Shown in pieces: positions 34,601-43,081 of a stretch of DNA of 62,318 nt. The notes under the pieces are model-generated. The model saw only the letters and a list, made by a program, of their open reading frames with translations, was not told the DNA's origin and did not search any database. The stretch comes from an uncultured Sphingomonas sp. (GTDB taxonomy: Bacteria > Pseudomonadota > Alphaproteobacteria > Sphingomonadales > Sphingomonadaceae): the NCBI RefSeq assembly GCF_936927845.1, contig NZ_CAKZHV010000055.1, positions 1-62,318 on the forward strand, given 5' to 3'. Every line of letters begins with the position of its first letter. Position 1 is the stretch's first letter. The position numbers and the translations under genes are program-made.

Positions 34601-35164
34601 TCAATCCGCGCGCCTGACATACGTCTGCTCGTACACATCCACCACGATCCGCGTACCCGCCGAGATGTGCGGCGGCACCATTACGCGCACGCCGTTGTCG
34701 AGGATCGCGGGCTTGTAGCTCGACGAGGCGGTCTGCCCCTTCACCACCGCGTCGGCCTCGACGATCTCGGCTTCGATCGTGTCGGGCAACTGCACGCTGA
34801 TCGCTTCCTCGTCGTACAATTCCATCACGACGTCCATGCCGTCCTGCAGGAAGGCAGCAGCATCACCCAGCAGGTCGCGCGGCAGCGTCACCTGGTCGTA
34901 GGTCTGCTTGTCCATGAAGACGAGCCCGTCGTCCTCGGCGAACAGGAATTGGAAATCCTTGGTGTCGAGCCGCACGCGCTCGACCGACTCCGCCGAGCGG
35001 AAGCGGACGTTGTTCTTGCGCCCGTCGCGCAGGTTCTTCAGCTCCACCTGCATGTACGCACCGCCCTTCCCGGGCTGGGTGTGCTGAATCTTCACGGCGC
35101 GCCAGATGCCGCCTTCATACTCGATGATATTGCCGGGACGGATGTCCACGCCGCTGATCTTCAT
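34601..35164 (-). CDS. efp: Translation elongation factor P
   Basis: This relieves ribosome stalling at polyproline stretches. It has 187 residues in three domains. The tip loop reads QPGKGGAYM, with the Lys that is modified in many bacteria, followed by FRSAESVERVRLDTKDFQFL and the C-terminal signature ASSSYKPAILDNGVRVMVPP. No modification enzyme gene is in this window. It stands alone between the suhB upstream repeat and the peptidase gene. Confidence 0.95.
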   Translation of the reverse strand: MKISGVDIRPGNIIEYEGGIWRAVKIQHTQPGKGGAYMQVELKNLRDGRKNNVRFRSAESVERVRLDTKDFQFLFAEDDGLVFMDKQTYDQVTLPRDLLGDAAAFLQDGMDVVMELYDEEAISVQLPDTIEAEIVEADAVVKGQTASSSYKPAILDNGVRVMVPPHISAGTRIVVDVYEQTYVRRAD

Positions 35165-35227
35165 GGATCTCGCCTATGGAAAAGAGCTGGGGCTGCCGCA
35201 CACGGGCGGACAGCCGGTGCGCGCCAT

Positions 35228-35842
35228 CTAGCGTCCGGCGGGCTGGCGGGCAAGAAGCGGATACGGGTTCACGTTGTCCCCTTGCCACCAGCGGTCGCCG
35301 CCATGCATCCGCGTCAGCCCGAAATGCAGGTGGTAATTGCCCGCCCCAGCGTCTCCGGTGTCGCCGACATAGCCGAGCACCTGCCCGGCGCGCACCCGCA
35401 TGCCTTCGCGCACGCCCGGCGCGTAGCTGGCGAGATGCGCGTAATAATAGGTCCAGCGCCGATCGGCCGACCGCTGGTAGAGCGTCGTCCCGCCGCGTCC
35501 GCTCTCGAACAACTTCTCGATCCAGCCATCGGCCGCCGCGATCACCGGCGTGCCCGCGCGCGCCATGATGTCGGTGCCGTGATGCCCACGCGCGCCGCCC
35601 TCGCGCGCCTCGCCCCAGCTGTCGCGCAACGCCGCGCGCGGCACACCCGCGACGGGTACGCGCAGCCCACCACTCGTGATGTTGGCGGGAGCCGGAACAG
35701 CGGCGCGAATGTCGCGGGTCACCCCCGCCTGCTTCGGCGTCACAGGCGCAGGACCGAAGGACAGCATCGACGCGAAGCCGATAACCGCCAGAATAATCAC
35801 TGCGGAGATGATGGCGCCGAGCCGGGTCATGCCCGCCAGCAT
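35228..35842 (-). CDS. M23 family metallopeptidase (LytM type)
   Basis: This is a likely cell-wall endopeptidase or its inactive regulator. It has 204 residues, with an N-terminal membrane anchor (LGAIISAVIILAVIGFASML) and a LytM domain. The zinc ligands are in GHHGTDIMA (H-x-x-x-D) and in NYHLHFGLTRMH (H-x-H), so it should be active. The ATG at 35842 or an internal ATG at 35830 could be the start. Periplasmic side expected. Confidence 0.85.
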   Translation of the reverse strand: MLAGMTRLGAIISAVIILAVIGFASMLSFGPAPVTPKQAGVTRDIRAAVPAPANITSGGLRVPVAGVPRAALRDSWGEAREGGARGHHGTDIMARAGTPVIAAADGWIEKLFESGRGGTTLYQRSADRRWTYYYAHLASYAPGVREGMRVRAGQVLGYVGDTGDAGAGNYHLHFGLTRMHGGDRWWQGDNVNPYPLLARQPAGR

Positions 35843-35879
35843 GGCGCACCGGTCGCGGGGGTCAAGCGCGCCGCGTCCG

Positions 35880-36575
35880 TCAGCCCCGGTGCGCCGCCGC
35901 CAGCGCCGCCTCGAACGCCTTCACCGCGGCAGCCTCGTCGCCGTTCCAGACCGATCCCGATGCCGCGACGAAGTCAGCGCCTGCCGCGACCAGCGGAGCG
36001 ACGTTGACGGGCGTGATCCCGCCGATCGCGACGCTCGGCAGCTCGAACAAGGTCGACCACCACGACAGGATCGACGGCTCGGGGTGGTGCTTCACCTCCT
36101 TGGTCGTGGTCGGATAGAAGGCGCCAAACGCGACATAGTCCGCATTCGCCTCGCCCCCTTCCATCGCGAGATGGCGGCTGTCGTGGCAGGTAACGCCGAT
36201 CTGCACGTCGGGTCCCAGCAGCGCGCGCGCGTCGCGCGGATCGTCGTCCTCCTGCCCCAGATGCACGCCGTCCGCACCCAGCCGCTTGGCGAGGCTTGCA
36301 CTATCATTGACGATGAAGGCGACGCCGTGCTCGGCGCAGATCGCCTGCAGCGGCTCGGCAAGCTTGGCCGCGGCGTGCTGGTCGATGCCCTTGACGCGAA
36401 ACTGGAACGCCGCGACCGGCCCGGCGCCCAATGCGCGGCGCAGTCGGTCGGGGAAGGCGCCACCGACGTCGAGCGGCGAGACGAGATACAATTGGCACGG
36501 CGGCCGCCGATCGTCGTGCTTGAAGGCGGCGGCGAAGCCGGGATCGAGCGGGCCGAGCGGGTCTTCGATGTTCAT
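35880..36575 (-). CDS. thiE: Thiamine phosphate synthase
   Basis: This joins the pyrimidine and thiazole moieties to thiamine phosphate. It has 231 residues in a TIM barrel. Motifs: FQFRVKGIDQHAA, FIVNDSASLAKRLGADGVHL (N-D and D-G-V-H-L), GQEDDDPRDAR, IGVTCHDSRHL and VAIGGITPVNVAPLVAAGAD. The N-terminus has about 25 extra residues compared with the core. It stands alone; no THI-element riboswitch could be recognised upstream. Confidence 0.88.
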   Translation of the reverse strand: MNIEDPLGPLDPGFAAAFKHDDRRPPCQLYLVSPLDVGGAFPDRLRRALGAGPVAAFQFRVKGIDQHAAAKLAEPLQAICAEHGVAFIVNDSASLAKRLGADGVHLGQEDDDPRDARALLGPDVQIGVTCHDSRHLAMEGGEANADYVAFGAFYPTTTKEVKHHPEPSILSWWSTLFELPSVAIGGITPVNVAPLVAAGADFVAASGSVWNGDEAAAVKAFEAALAAAHRG

Positions 36576-36678
36576 CGCGCCGCCCTAGCGCCTCGTCGTT
36601 CGCGACGAAAGCGCCAAGGCGGCCAGCGATGGCTATCACAGCCGCCCCGTCGATCGGGATGACTGCGTCAACAAACGT

Positions 36679-37587
36679 TTATTCCTCGTTCTTGTAAATC
36701 GCGATCAGCTTCGCCAGCATCTCCAACGCCTCGCCGCGCTCGCGCTGGAACGTGTTGCGGCCGATGATCGAGCCGTTGCCGCCGCCGTCGCGAATGTCGC
36801 GCGCGTCCTGGTAGACCGCGTCCGCTCCCTTCGACGCGCCGCCTGAGAACACCACCACGCGGCGGCCGGCGAAGCTCGACTGGACGACGTGCGCGACGCG
36901 CTTCGCCTGAGTCGAGGCGTCGAGCTTCTCGTACGCCTTCTTGGCGTCCTTTTGCTCGATGTGTGCGCTCGGCAGCTTGACCTTGATGATGTGCGCGCCG
37001 AGCAGCGCGGCCATGTGCGCGGCATAGGCACCCACGTCGAGCGCGAGTTCGCCGTCCTTCGAGATGTCGCCACCGCGCGGGTAGGACCAGATCACCGTGG
37101 CGAGGCCGGCAGCCGATGCTTCCTCGCGCAGGCTGCGGATCTGCTCCATCATCTCGAAAATGTGATCGGAGCCCGGATAGATGGTGAAGCCGATCGCCGC
37201 GCAGCCGAGCCGCAGCGCGTCCTCGACGCTGCCGGTCTGCGCCTGGTTGATGCTGGTCGCCCAGCTGTTCGATGAATTGACCTTCAAGATCGTCGGGATC
37301 TGCCCCGCGAACGTGTCGGCGCCCGCCTCCAGCATGCCGAGCGGCGCGGCATAGGCGGAGAGCCCCGCGTCGATCGCGATCTGGTAATGGTAGTGCGGAT
37401 CGTAAGCGGCGGGATTGACCGAGAACGACCTCGCCGGGCCATGCTCGAACCCCTGATCGACCGGCAGGATCACCAGCTTACCGGTGCCGCCGAGCTTTCC
37501 GTGCATCAGGATACGGGCCAGATTGGCCTTCACCGCCGGGCTGGTGCCCTCGTATTTGTCGAGGATGTTCTTGACGGTCGGGGTCAT
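36679..37587 (-). CDS. fbaB: Class I fructose-bisphosphate aldolase (DhnA/FbaB type)
   Basis: This cleaves fructose 1,6-bisphosphate through a Schiff base. The 302 residues start at ATG 37587 (MTPTVKNILDKYEG), with ggag six bases upstream; the TTG two codons earlier is less likely. Motifs: LVILPVDQGFEHGPARSF, IYPGSDHIFEMMEQ, VIWSYPRGG and VVVFSGGASKGADA. The Schiff-base Lys is probably that in HIIKVKLPSA. It belongs to the same pathway as gap and pgk further along this strand. Confidence 0.9.
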   Translation of the reverse strand: MTPTVKNILDKYEGTSPAVKANLARILMHGKLGGTGKLVILPVDQGFEHGPARSFSVNPAAYDPHYHYQIAIDAGLSAYAAPLGMLEAGADTFAGQIPTILKVNSSNSWATSINQAQTGSVEDALRLGCAAIGFTIYPGSDHIFEMMEQIRSLREEASAAGLATVIWSYPRGGDISKDGELALDVGAYAAHMAALLGAHIIKVKLPSAHIEQKDAKKAYEKLDASTQAKRVAHVVQSSFAGRRVVVFSGGASKGADAVYQDARDIRDGGGNGSIIGRNTFQRERGEALEMLAKLIAIYKNEE

Positions 37588-37610
37588 GTTCAACTCCTAT
37601 TCGGTTGTAT

Positions 37611-37955
37611 TCACAAGGTAAGCCAGCGCCTGAGCGCCTGATCGACCTGCTCCATCCGGGTTGCCGAGGCATGCCCGATCACCTTGACGATCCGGTGACG
37701 GCGCACCGAGGTAATGCGATCGACCTGCACCTCGCATTCGACGCTCAGCCCGGTGTGTTCCTGCGGCGAGATCGCGACGCGGAACAGCGATTCGCCGCCG
37801 ATCACGCTGGTGAGCGGGCACAGCGTGATCGTCGCATGCGTTTCGTTGAACAGATCGGCCTGGACGACCACGCACGCGCGCGCCTCGCCGGCACCCGCTC
37901 CGGCAGGCGACGCGACCATCACGATCGCGCCGTGCCTGATCTCGGGCGCGCTCAT
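37611..37955 (-). CDS. PemK/MazF-type toxin (probable mRNA interferase)
   Basis: This encodes 114 residues. The fold pattern RHGAIVMVASPAG, ARACVVVQADLFN, ITLCPLTSVIGG, then GLSVECEVQVDRITSVRR fits the MazF/PemK endoribonuclease family; the V-D-R-I position corresponds to the usual V-D-Q-I. Its start overlaps the stop of the antitoxin gene by four bases, with antitoxin first, the usual type II order. Cleavage specificity cannot be read from the sequence. Confidence 0.85.
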   Translation of the reverse strand: MSAPEIRHGAIVMVASPAGAGAGEARACVVVQADLFNETHATITLCPLTSVIGGESLFRVAISPQEHTGLSVECEVQVDRITSVRRHRIVKVIGHASATRMEQVDQALRRWLTL

Positions 37956-38194
37956 GAGGTCGGCGCCGCTGCGCCGTCGCGCTCGACCGCTTCCCAGAAC
38001 TGATGATCGTCGTCGCCGTCGCGCCGGGACGCGCGTAGCGATTGGCGTCGCGCCTCGCGGCGGAACGCTTCGTCGTGGAGGTCAACGTAGCGGCGCACCG
38101 CCTCGCGCGCGATGTCGCTCTTGCTACGCCCCTGCGAGCGCGCGACCGCGGCGAGACGCTGTTCCAGCTCCTCGTCCAGTCGCACTCCCAGCAT
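37952..38194 (-). CDS. Ribbon-helix-helix antitoxin
   Basis: This encodes 80 residues. The N-terminus MLGVRLDEELEQRLAAVARS QGRSKSDIAREAVRRYV is a classic CopG/RHH DNA-binding fold, and the acidic tail (DGDDDHQFWEAVERDG) is likely to wrap the toxin. A gggag ribosome site is nine bases upstream. The perfect palindrome at 38211-38226 just before the start is a probable autoregulation operator. Confidence 0.85.
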   Translation of the reverse strand: MLGVRLDEELEQRLAAVARSQGRSKSDIAREAVRRYVDLHDEAFRREARRQSLRASRRDGDDDHQFWEAVERDGAAAPTS

Positions 38195-38210
38195 GCCGCG
38201 TCGCTCCCGC

Positions 38211-38226
38211 GTTTAACGTGTTAAAC
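38211..38226. promoter_or_regulatory. Palindromic operator upstream of the toxin-antitoxin operon
   Basis: GTTTAACGTGTTAAAC is an inverted repeat with 7-bp arms and a 2-bp centre, ending 17 bases before the antitoxin ATG. RHH antitoxins usually bind such palindromes in their own promoters, so this is the likely autoregulation site. Binding is inferred. Confidence 0.65.
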
Positions 38227-38313
38227 ACCGCCTACGCTCCCGTGCCCGGCGATGCAAGCGGCGTTGACGCCGCACGCCTGCCGCCGCAGCATGGCGTTTA
38301 AGGGGGAGAGAAG

Positions 38314-38808
38314 ATGAGACGTTGGATGACAGCCGCGCTGGCGGCATTCCTGTGTGCGGCGCCCGCGAGCGCACGGCTTCCGAAGATCGGCGATGTCGCG
38401 CCCGATTTCACCTTCACGCTGATGGACGGCAGCAAGGTGTCGCGCGACGACCTGAAGGGGAAGGTCGTGCTGCTAAACTTCTGGGCGACATGGTGCGTGC
38501 CGTGCCGCGCCGAGTTGCCGCTGATCGACCGTTATTACGACATCCAGAAGAAGCATGGCCTGCGCGCCTTCGCGGTCACGACCGAGGACTCGCTGCCGCT
38601 CTACCGCATGAAGCCGCTGTTCGCCGCGATGGCGATCCCCGCGGTCAAGCGGACGAAGGGCCCGTATTCGGAGGTGTCGGCAGTGCCGATGAACTACATC
38701 ATCGATCGCAGCGGTCGCATCCGCTACGCCGAGGCAGGCGCGTTCGATCTCGACACGCTCAACAAGGTCATCGTGCCGCTGCTGCAGGAACCTGCGCCAG
38801 CCAGTTGA
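38314..38808 (+). CDS. TlpA-like thiol:disulfide oxidoreductase
   Basis: This is a periplasmic thioredoxin-fold protein. It has 164 residues with a signal peptide (MRRWMTAALAAFLCAAPASA). The redox centre is NFWATWCVPCRAELP (C-x-x-C with V-P), preceded by IGDVAPDFTFTLMDGSKVSR typical of the TlpA/ResA/AhpC group. The cis-Pro region is AVPMNYIIDRSGRI. It is convergent with pgk. It could serve cytochrome c maturation or a general reducing role. Confidence 0.88.
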   Translation: MRRWMTAALAAFLCAAPASARLPKIGDVAPDFTFTLMDGSKVSRDDLKGKVVLLNFWATWCVPCRAELPLIDRYYDIQKKHGLRAFAVTTEDSLPLYRMKPLFAAMAIPAVKRTKGPYSEVSAVPMNYIIDRSGRIRYAEAGAFDLDTLNKVIVPLLQEPAPAS

Positions 38809-38833
38809 GCGCGCGACCGGAACGGCCGCGCGC
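38809..38833. terminator. GC-rich hairpin between convergent genes
   Basis: GCGCGCG and CGCGCGC arms enclose an 11-base loop region, just after the TlpA-like stop and nine bases before the pgk stop on the other strand. There is no long T run, so its strength as a terminator is uncertain. Confidence 0.4.
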
Positions 38834-38841
38834 CTGATCTC

Positions 38842-40032
38842 TCAACGCCTGAGCGCCGCAACGCCGGGCAATTCGCGCCCTTCCATCCATTCGAGAAACG
38901 CGCCGCCCGCGGTCGACACGAAGCTGAAGTCGTCCCCGACACCTGCCTGGTTGAGCGCAGCTACCGTATCGCCGCCGCCCGCGACCGAGACGAGGCCGCC
39001 TTCCTTTGTCAGTGCCGCAGCGGTGCGCGCGAGCGCGACGGTCGCGGCGTCGAACGGCGGCGTCTCGAACGCACCAAGCGGGCCGTTCCACACGAGTGTG
39101 CGACAGTTCTTGAGCACGTCGCCGAGCGACTCGGCCGCGGCCGGGCCGATGTCGAGGATCATCTCGTCGGCGGCGACCTCGTGGACGTTGACGGTCCGCG
39201 TCTCCGGGTTCGCCCTGAACTCGCGCGCGACCACGACATCATACGGCAGGTGGACAGTGCAGCCCGCCTTTTCGGCGGCGTCGAGGATTTCCTCAGCGGT
39301 GCCGGTCAGGTCATGCTCGCACAGGCTCTTGCCCACATCGACCCCGCGCGCGGCGAGGAAGGTGTTCGCCATGCCGCCACCGATGATGAGGTGATCGACG
39401 CGCGCGACCAGATGCTTGAGCACGTCGAGCTTGGTCGACACCTTGGCACCGCCGACGACCGCGGCGACCGGATGCTCGGGATTGCCGAGCGCTTTCTCCA
39501 GCGCGTCGAGTTCCGCCTCCATCTGCCGACCGGCATAGGCCGGCAAGCGGCGCGCAAGTCCCTCGGTCGAAGCGTGCGCGCGATGCGCGGCGGAGAAAGC
39601 GTCGTTGACGTAGAGATCGCCGAGCGCAGCAAAGCGATCAACGACTTGGGCGTCATTCTTCTCTTCGCCACCGAAGAAGCGCGTATTCTCCAGCACGCCG
39701 ACGTCGCCGGGCTGCATCGTCGCAATCGCGGCCGCGGCACCCTCCCAGTCGATGTAGCGGACCGCGCGACCGAGCACCGCCTCATAGGGCTTCACGATCT
39801 GCGCCAACGACATTTCCGGCGAGGGCACGCCCTTGGGTCGGCCGAAATGCGCCAGGATCAGCACGATCGCGCCCTTGTCGGACAGTTCGGCGATCGTCGG
39901 CACAGTGGCGCGCAGGCGGGTGTCGTCGCTCACCTGCCCGTCGTGGAGCGGTACGTTCAGATCCTCGCGTACGAGGACGCGGCGGCCGTGAACGTCGCTG
40001 ATGTCGTCGAGCGTTGGGAAGGACTTGTCCAT
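38842..40032 (-). CDS. pgk: Phosphoglycerate kinase
   Basis: This transfers phosphate from 1,3-bisphosphoglycerate to ADP in glycolysis. It has 396 residues. Signatures: RVLVREDLNVPLHDGQVSDD, ILAHFGRPKGVPSPEMSL, VVGGAKVSTKLDVLKHLVAR and LVSVAGGGDTVAALNQAGVG. The start lies 76 bases inside the preceding MOSC ORF, an unusually long overlap. The order gap-MOSC-pgk on one strand suggests one glycolytic operon. Confidence 0.96.
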   Translation of the reverse strand: MDKSFPTLDDISDVHGRRVLVREDLNVPLHDGQVSDDTRLRATVPTIAELSDKGAIVLILAHFGRPKGVPSPEMSLAQIVKPYEAVLGRAVRYIDWEGAAAAIATMQPGDVGVLENTRFFGGEEKNDAQVVDRFAALGDLYVNDAFSAAHRAHASTEGLARRLPAYAGRQMEAELDALEKALGNPEHPVAAVVGGAKVSTKLDVLKHLVARVDHLIIGGGMANTFLAARGVDVGKSLCEHDLTGTAEEILDAAEKAGCTVHLPYDVVVAREFRANPETRTVNVHEVAADEMILDIGPAAAESLGDVLKNCRTLVWNGPLGAFETPPFDAATVALARTAAALTKEGGLVSVAGGGDTVAALNQAGVGDDFSFVSTAGGAFLEWMEGRELPGVAALRR

Positions 40033-40487
40033 GTTTCCTCGATCCTGATCCTGTCACCGACGGCGATCACGCCGCCTTGTCTCACCATCGCACACGCGCC
40101 GCCGCGCCAATCGGGGAGCAGCGCCGCCTTCAATCCGGGCGCGAGTGCTTCCATCCGCTCGCACGGGTCGGTCTCGCGCGTGATCTCCAACACCACGTCG
40201 GCCCCGATCCTGAGCAAGGTGCCGGGCACCTGCGGCAGGTCGAACTGGTCGATCAACAGGTTGGAGCGGCGCTCCTCCCAGCCGATGCTTTCGCCGATCT
40301 CGGCTAATGCCGCAGCCCAGTCGCCGCGCTCGATCAGCGTCAGCTGACGCTTGTAGGGCTTGCGCTTCATCGCGCCGCGATAATCGCCGTGGATGCCCTC
40401 CTCGCACGTCACGACCGCCTGATCGATCAGCTCCATCGGCGCCTTGGGAAAGGCGTGGCGCGCGATGCCGAGAAGCATACCCATCAT
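39957..40487 (-). CDS. MOSC domain protein
   Basis: The 176 residues are taken from ATG 40487 (MMGMLLGIARHAFPKAPMEL). Motifs EEGIHGDYRGAMKRKPYKRQ, ITRETDPCERMEALAPGLK (Cys) and DWRGGACAMVRQGGVIAVGD match MOSC domains, which bind sulfur or molybdenum cofactor in molybdenum cofactor sulfurases and related enzymes. The last 25 residues read through the start of pgk in another frame and look unlike a domain end, so the natural stop may have been lost. It lies between gap and pgk. Confidence 0.82.
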   Translation of the reverse strand: MMGMLLGIARHAFPKAPMELIDQAVVTCEEGIHGDYRGAMKRKPYKRQLTLIERGDWAAALAEIGESIGWEERRSNLLIDQFDLPQVPGTLLRIGADVVLEITRETDPCERMEALAPGLKAALLPDWRGGACAMVRQGGVIAVGDRIRIEETWTSPSQRSTTSATFTAAASSYARI

Positions 40488-40539
40488 CGATCCGTAGTAC
40501 GGCGCCGCCGCGATCGCGTCGCGACGGCGCGGATGTGAG

Positions 40540-41541
40540 TTAGCCGAAGTTTGCCATCGCGGTTGCGGTGTCAACCATGCGGTTGGAGAAGCCCCATTCG
40601 TTGTCGTACCAGCTGACGACGCGCACCAGCTTGCCGTCGATCACCGCGGTTTCCAGGCTGTCGACGGTCGAAGAATAAGGCGTGTGAACGATGTCGATCG
40701 AGACGAGCGGCTCGTCGGAGAAGTGAAGCACGCCCTTCATCGGACCTTCGGCCGCGGCCTTGAGCAGCTCGTTGACCTCTTCCTTGGTCGTGTCGCGCTC
40801 GGGGGTGAAGGTCAGGTCGACCAGGCTGCCGTCGGGCACGGGCACGCGAACCGCCGAACCATCGAGCTTGCCCTTGAGCTCGGGCAGCACCTCGCCCACC
40901 GCGCGGGCCGCACCCGTGGTGGTCGGAATCATGCTCATCGCCGCCGCGCGCGCACGGCGCAGGTCCGGGTGGATCTGATCGAGGATTTTCTGATCGTTGG
41001 TGTAGGCGTGGATGGTAGTCATCAGACCGCGTTCGATGCCGATCGCGTCGTTCAGCACCTTGGCAACTGGCGCGAGGCAGTTGGTGGTGCAAGACGCGTT
41101 CGACACGATCGTGTGGCCGGCCTCGAGCTTGTCGTCATTAACGCCGTAGACGACGGTGATGTCGACACCCTTGGCAGGGGCGGAAATCAGCACCTTCTTC
41201 GCGCCCGCGTCGATGTGCTTCTGCGCGCTGGCGCGGTCGGTAAAGAAGCCGGTGCATTCAAGCACGATGTCGACGCCTAGTTCCTTGTGCGGCAGGTTGG
41301 CGGGGTCGCGCTCGGCGGTCACGCGGATGCGCTTGCCGTCGATGACGAGGTCGTTACCCTCCGCCTCGACGGTGCCGTTGAAGCGCCCGTGAACGCTGTC
41401 GCGGCTGAACAGCCAGGCGTTTGACTTGGCATCGGCGAGGTCGTTGATGGTGACGAGTTCGAGGTCGCTGTTCCGCTCGATCAGCGCGCGCGCCACCAGG
41501 CGGCCGATGCGCCCGAAACCGTTGATCGCTACCTTGGTCAT
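40540..41541 (-). CDS. gap: Glyceraldehyde-3-phosphate dehydrogenase, type I
   Basis: This oxidises glyceraldehyde 3-phosphate with NAD or NADP. The 333 residues start at MTKVAINGFGRIGRLVAR (ATG 41541); the longer frame is not needed. The catalytic motif is VSNASCTTNCLAPVAKVLND; others are TIHAYTNDQKILDQIHPDLR, RVPVPDGSLVDLTF and SWYDNEWGFSNRMVD. It is the first gene of gap-MOSC-pgk. Confidence 0.97.
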   Translation of the reverse strand: MTKVAINGFGRIGRLVARALIERNSDLELVTINDLADAKSNAWLFSRDSVHGRFNGTVEAEGNDLVIDGKRIRVTAERDPANLPHKELGVDIVLECTGFFTDRASAQKHIDAGAKKVLISAPAKGVDITVVYGVNDDKLEAGHTIVSNASCTTNCLAPVAKVLNDAIGIERGLMTTIHAYTNDQKILDQIHPDLRRARAAAMSMIPTTTGAARAVGEVLPELKGKLDGSAVRVPVPDGSLVDLTFTPERDTTKEEVNELLKAAAEGPMKGVLHFSDEPLVSIDIVHTPYSSTVDSLETAVIDGKLVRVVSWYDNEWGFSNRMVDTATAMANFG

Positions 41542-41724
41542 CGCTTGTTCCTCACCCGCCTGTTCGCAGTTGCAGCGGCCTTTGCCGGGCAAGCAGGGGG
41601 CGCGTCAACCGCATCGGACGTATTCGGCGCGGTGTTCGACGTGCTCGCGCCGGCGGGCGCGTGAAACCCTCGTGTTCAAGCAATATCTTGCCGGGTCGCG
41701 GGCGGCTGCCTATCCGTCTGCGTC

Positions 41725-41901
41725 ATGGATCATCCGGCCCTCGCCCGCATCGAACAAGCGATCGAACGAATCGAGGCGGCGATCGCCCGCCGCCGCATCG
41801 CCGCCGAGGCAATCGCCGAGCGTCACGCCGCGCTGAAGTCGCGCATGGCGGAGGCGGTCGCCGCGCTCGACGCGGTAATGGCACGCGAGGGAGCGGAATA
41901 A
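41725..41901 (+). CDS. zauP: ZauP-like coiled-coil division protein
   Basis: This 58-residue coiled-coil protein (RIEQAIERIEAAIARRRIAA then AEAIAERHAALKSRMAEAVA) ends with a TAA sharing its last A with the ATG of zapA. In Caulobacter a small coiled-coil protein encoded directly upstream of zapA, ZauP, binds ZapA at the division ring; position and form fit. Assignment is by context, not by sequence comparison. Confidence 0.65.
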   Translation: MDHPALARIEQAIERIEAAIARRRIAAEAIAERHAALKSRMAEAVAALDAVMAREGAE

Positions 41902-42206
41902 TGGCGATGGTCACGCTCAAGATCGGTGACCTATCGCACGAGGTCGCGTGCCGCGACGGCGGCGAGGCAAGGCTGATGCAGGCCGGTGCGCTGATCGAGG
42001 AACGCTGGGCGTCGGCACGGCGCGCAGCGGGTTCGGGCGGAATACAGCGCACGTTCCTGCTGACCGCGCTGATGCTCGCCGACGCGCTGATCGAGGCGCG
42101 CGAGGCACCCCCGCCCGAGACGCCGGCGGATGTCGCGCTGGGTCGCATCGCCGAGCGGCTCGAAACACTCGCTGCGGCCCTTGAGGACGAGGCGGCGACG
42201 CCCTAA
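41901..42206 (+). CDS. zapA: Cell division protein ZapA
   Basis: This bundles FtsZ filaments at the division site. The 101 residues start at MAMVTLKIGDLSHEVACRDG; ATG 41901 overlaps the upstream stop, and an in-frame ATG follows at 41907. The N-terminal strands, then EARLMQAGALIEERW and the long helix ending in a coiled coil (LGRIAERLETLAAALEDEA), fit ZapA. The 6S RNA gene follows at once, a conserved arrangement in proteobacteria. Confidence 0.85.
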   Translation: MAMVTLKIGDLSHEVACRDGGEARLMQAGALIEERWASARRAAGSGGIQRTFLLTALMLADALIEAREAPPPETPADVALGRIAERLETLAAALEDEAATP

Positions 42207-42207
42207 G

Positions 42208-42385
42208 TTGGGGCTGGCGGGTTCTGCCCGGTACGAGCCAGACTTATCCCTGAGGCTATTCATCATCCAAAGGGGGTTGTCCCTGCCCGGACCCTGGTCC
42301 GACGTACACGATCCCCACCTGACGTACCGTGCGTCAGTGGATACACCGGCAAACGACCACGGCGGTCCCGCCACCCGCCCCATGC
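42208..42385 (+). ncRNA. ssrS: 6S RNA
   Basis: This RNA binds the housekeeping RNA polymerase holoenzyme and lowers transcription in stationary phase. The region between zapA and fau has complementary ends (GGGGCTGGCGGG near the start, CCCGCCACCCGCCCC near the end) enclosing a long hairpin with an open centre (TTATCCCTGAGG ... CCTGCCCGGACC). Location between zapA and the 5-formyltetrahydrofolate cyclo-ligase gene is the classic one. The ends are estimated from the terminal stem. Confidence 0.8.
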
Positions 42386-42538
42386 CGCGATACCGACGAT
42401 GATCGATCACGAGCCGCTGTGCTGGAAATGCCTCACGTTCGCGCGTTGGATGAGCCTTTGCTTTCGGGCGCATCAGCCCTCAGGTGGTCAGCTTGGGCCG
42501 CGTCGTAGCGGCCTCCATTATCCGCTCTGGCGGCGCGC

Positions 42539-43081
42539 ATGACTGACAAGAAACAGCTTCGTGCCGGTCTGCGCCACACCCGCGATGTCTTCGTCGCGCA
42601 GGTGCGCCCTACCCTCGCGGTGCCCGCGCCGCTGCGCGCGCTGTTATCCCCTGAGCTGGTCGTTGCGGCCTATGTACCGATCGGCAGCGAGGCCGATCCC
42701 GCGCCGCTGGTCGCAGCGGCACGCAGCGCAGGATGTCGGATCACGCTGCCCTTCGTGGTCGATCGCACCACGCCGCTCGTCTTCGTGCCATGGAACGATG
42801 ACGAAGCGTTGGTCGACGGCCCCTTTCGCCTGCGCCAGCCCCGGCTGGGTGAGGTGCGCCTCGCACCCGACCTCGTGCTGACGCCGCTGATCGCGTTCGA
42901 TCGCGCGCTGAACCGCGTCGGACAGGGTGCGGGGCATTACGATCGCGCCTTCGCCGAATACCCGCACGCTACCCGCATCGGCGTCGCCTGGAGCGTACAA
43001 GAGGTAGCGAGGATAGAACCCGATACGTGGGACGCCCCGCTCCATGCGATCGTCACCGAACAGGAATGGATTACGCGATGA
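42539..43081 (+). CDS. fau: 5-formyltetrahydrofolate cyclo-ligase
   Basis: This converts 5-formyl-THF to 5,10-methenyl-THF using ATP. It has 180 residues. Motifs: KKQLRAGLRHTRDVF at the start, VVAAYVPIGSEADPAPLVAA, LRQPRLGEVRLAPDLVLTPL and IAFDRALNRVGQGAGHYDRA. In many proteobacteria it is co-transcribed with 6S RNA. The stop overlaps the start of the DUF2842 gene. Confidence 0.93.
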   Translation: MTDKKQLRAGLRHTRDVFVAQVRPTLAVPAPLRALLSPELVVAAYVPIGSEADPAPLVAAARSAGCRITLPFVVDRTTPLVFVPWNDDEALVDGPFRLRQPRLGEVRLAPDLVLTPLIAFDRALNRVGQGAGHYDRAFAEYPHATRIGVAWSVQEVARIEPDTWDAPLHAIVTEQEWITR

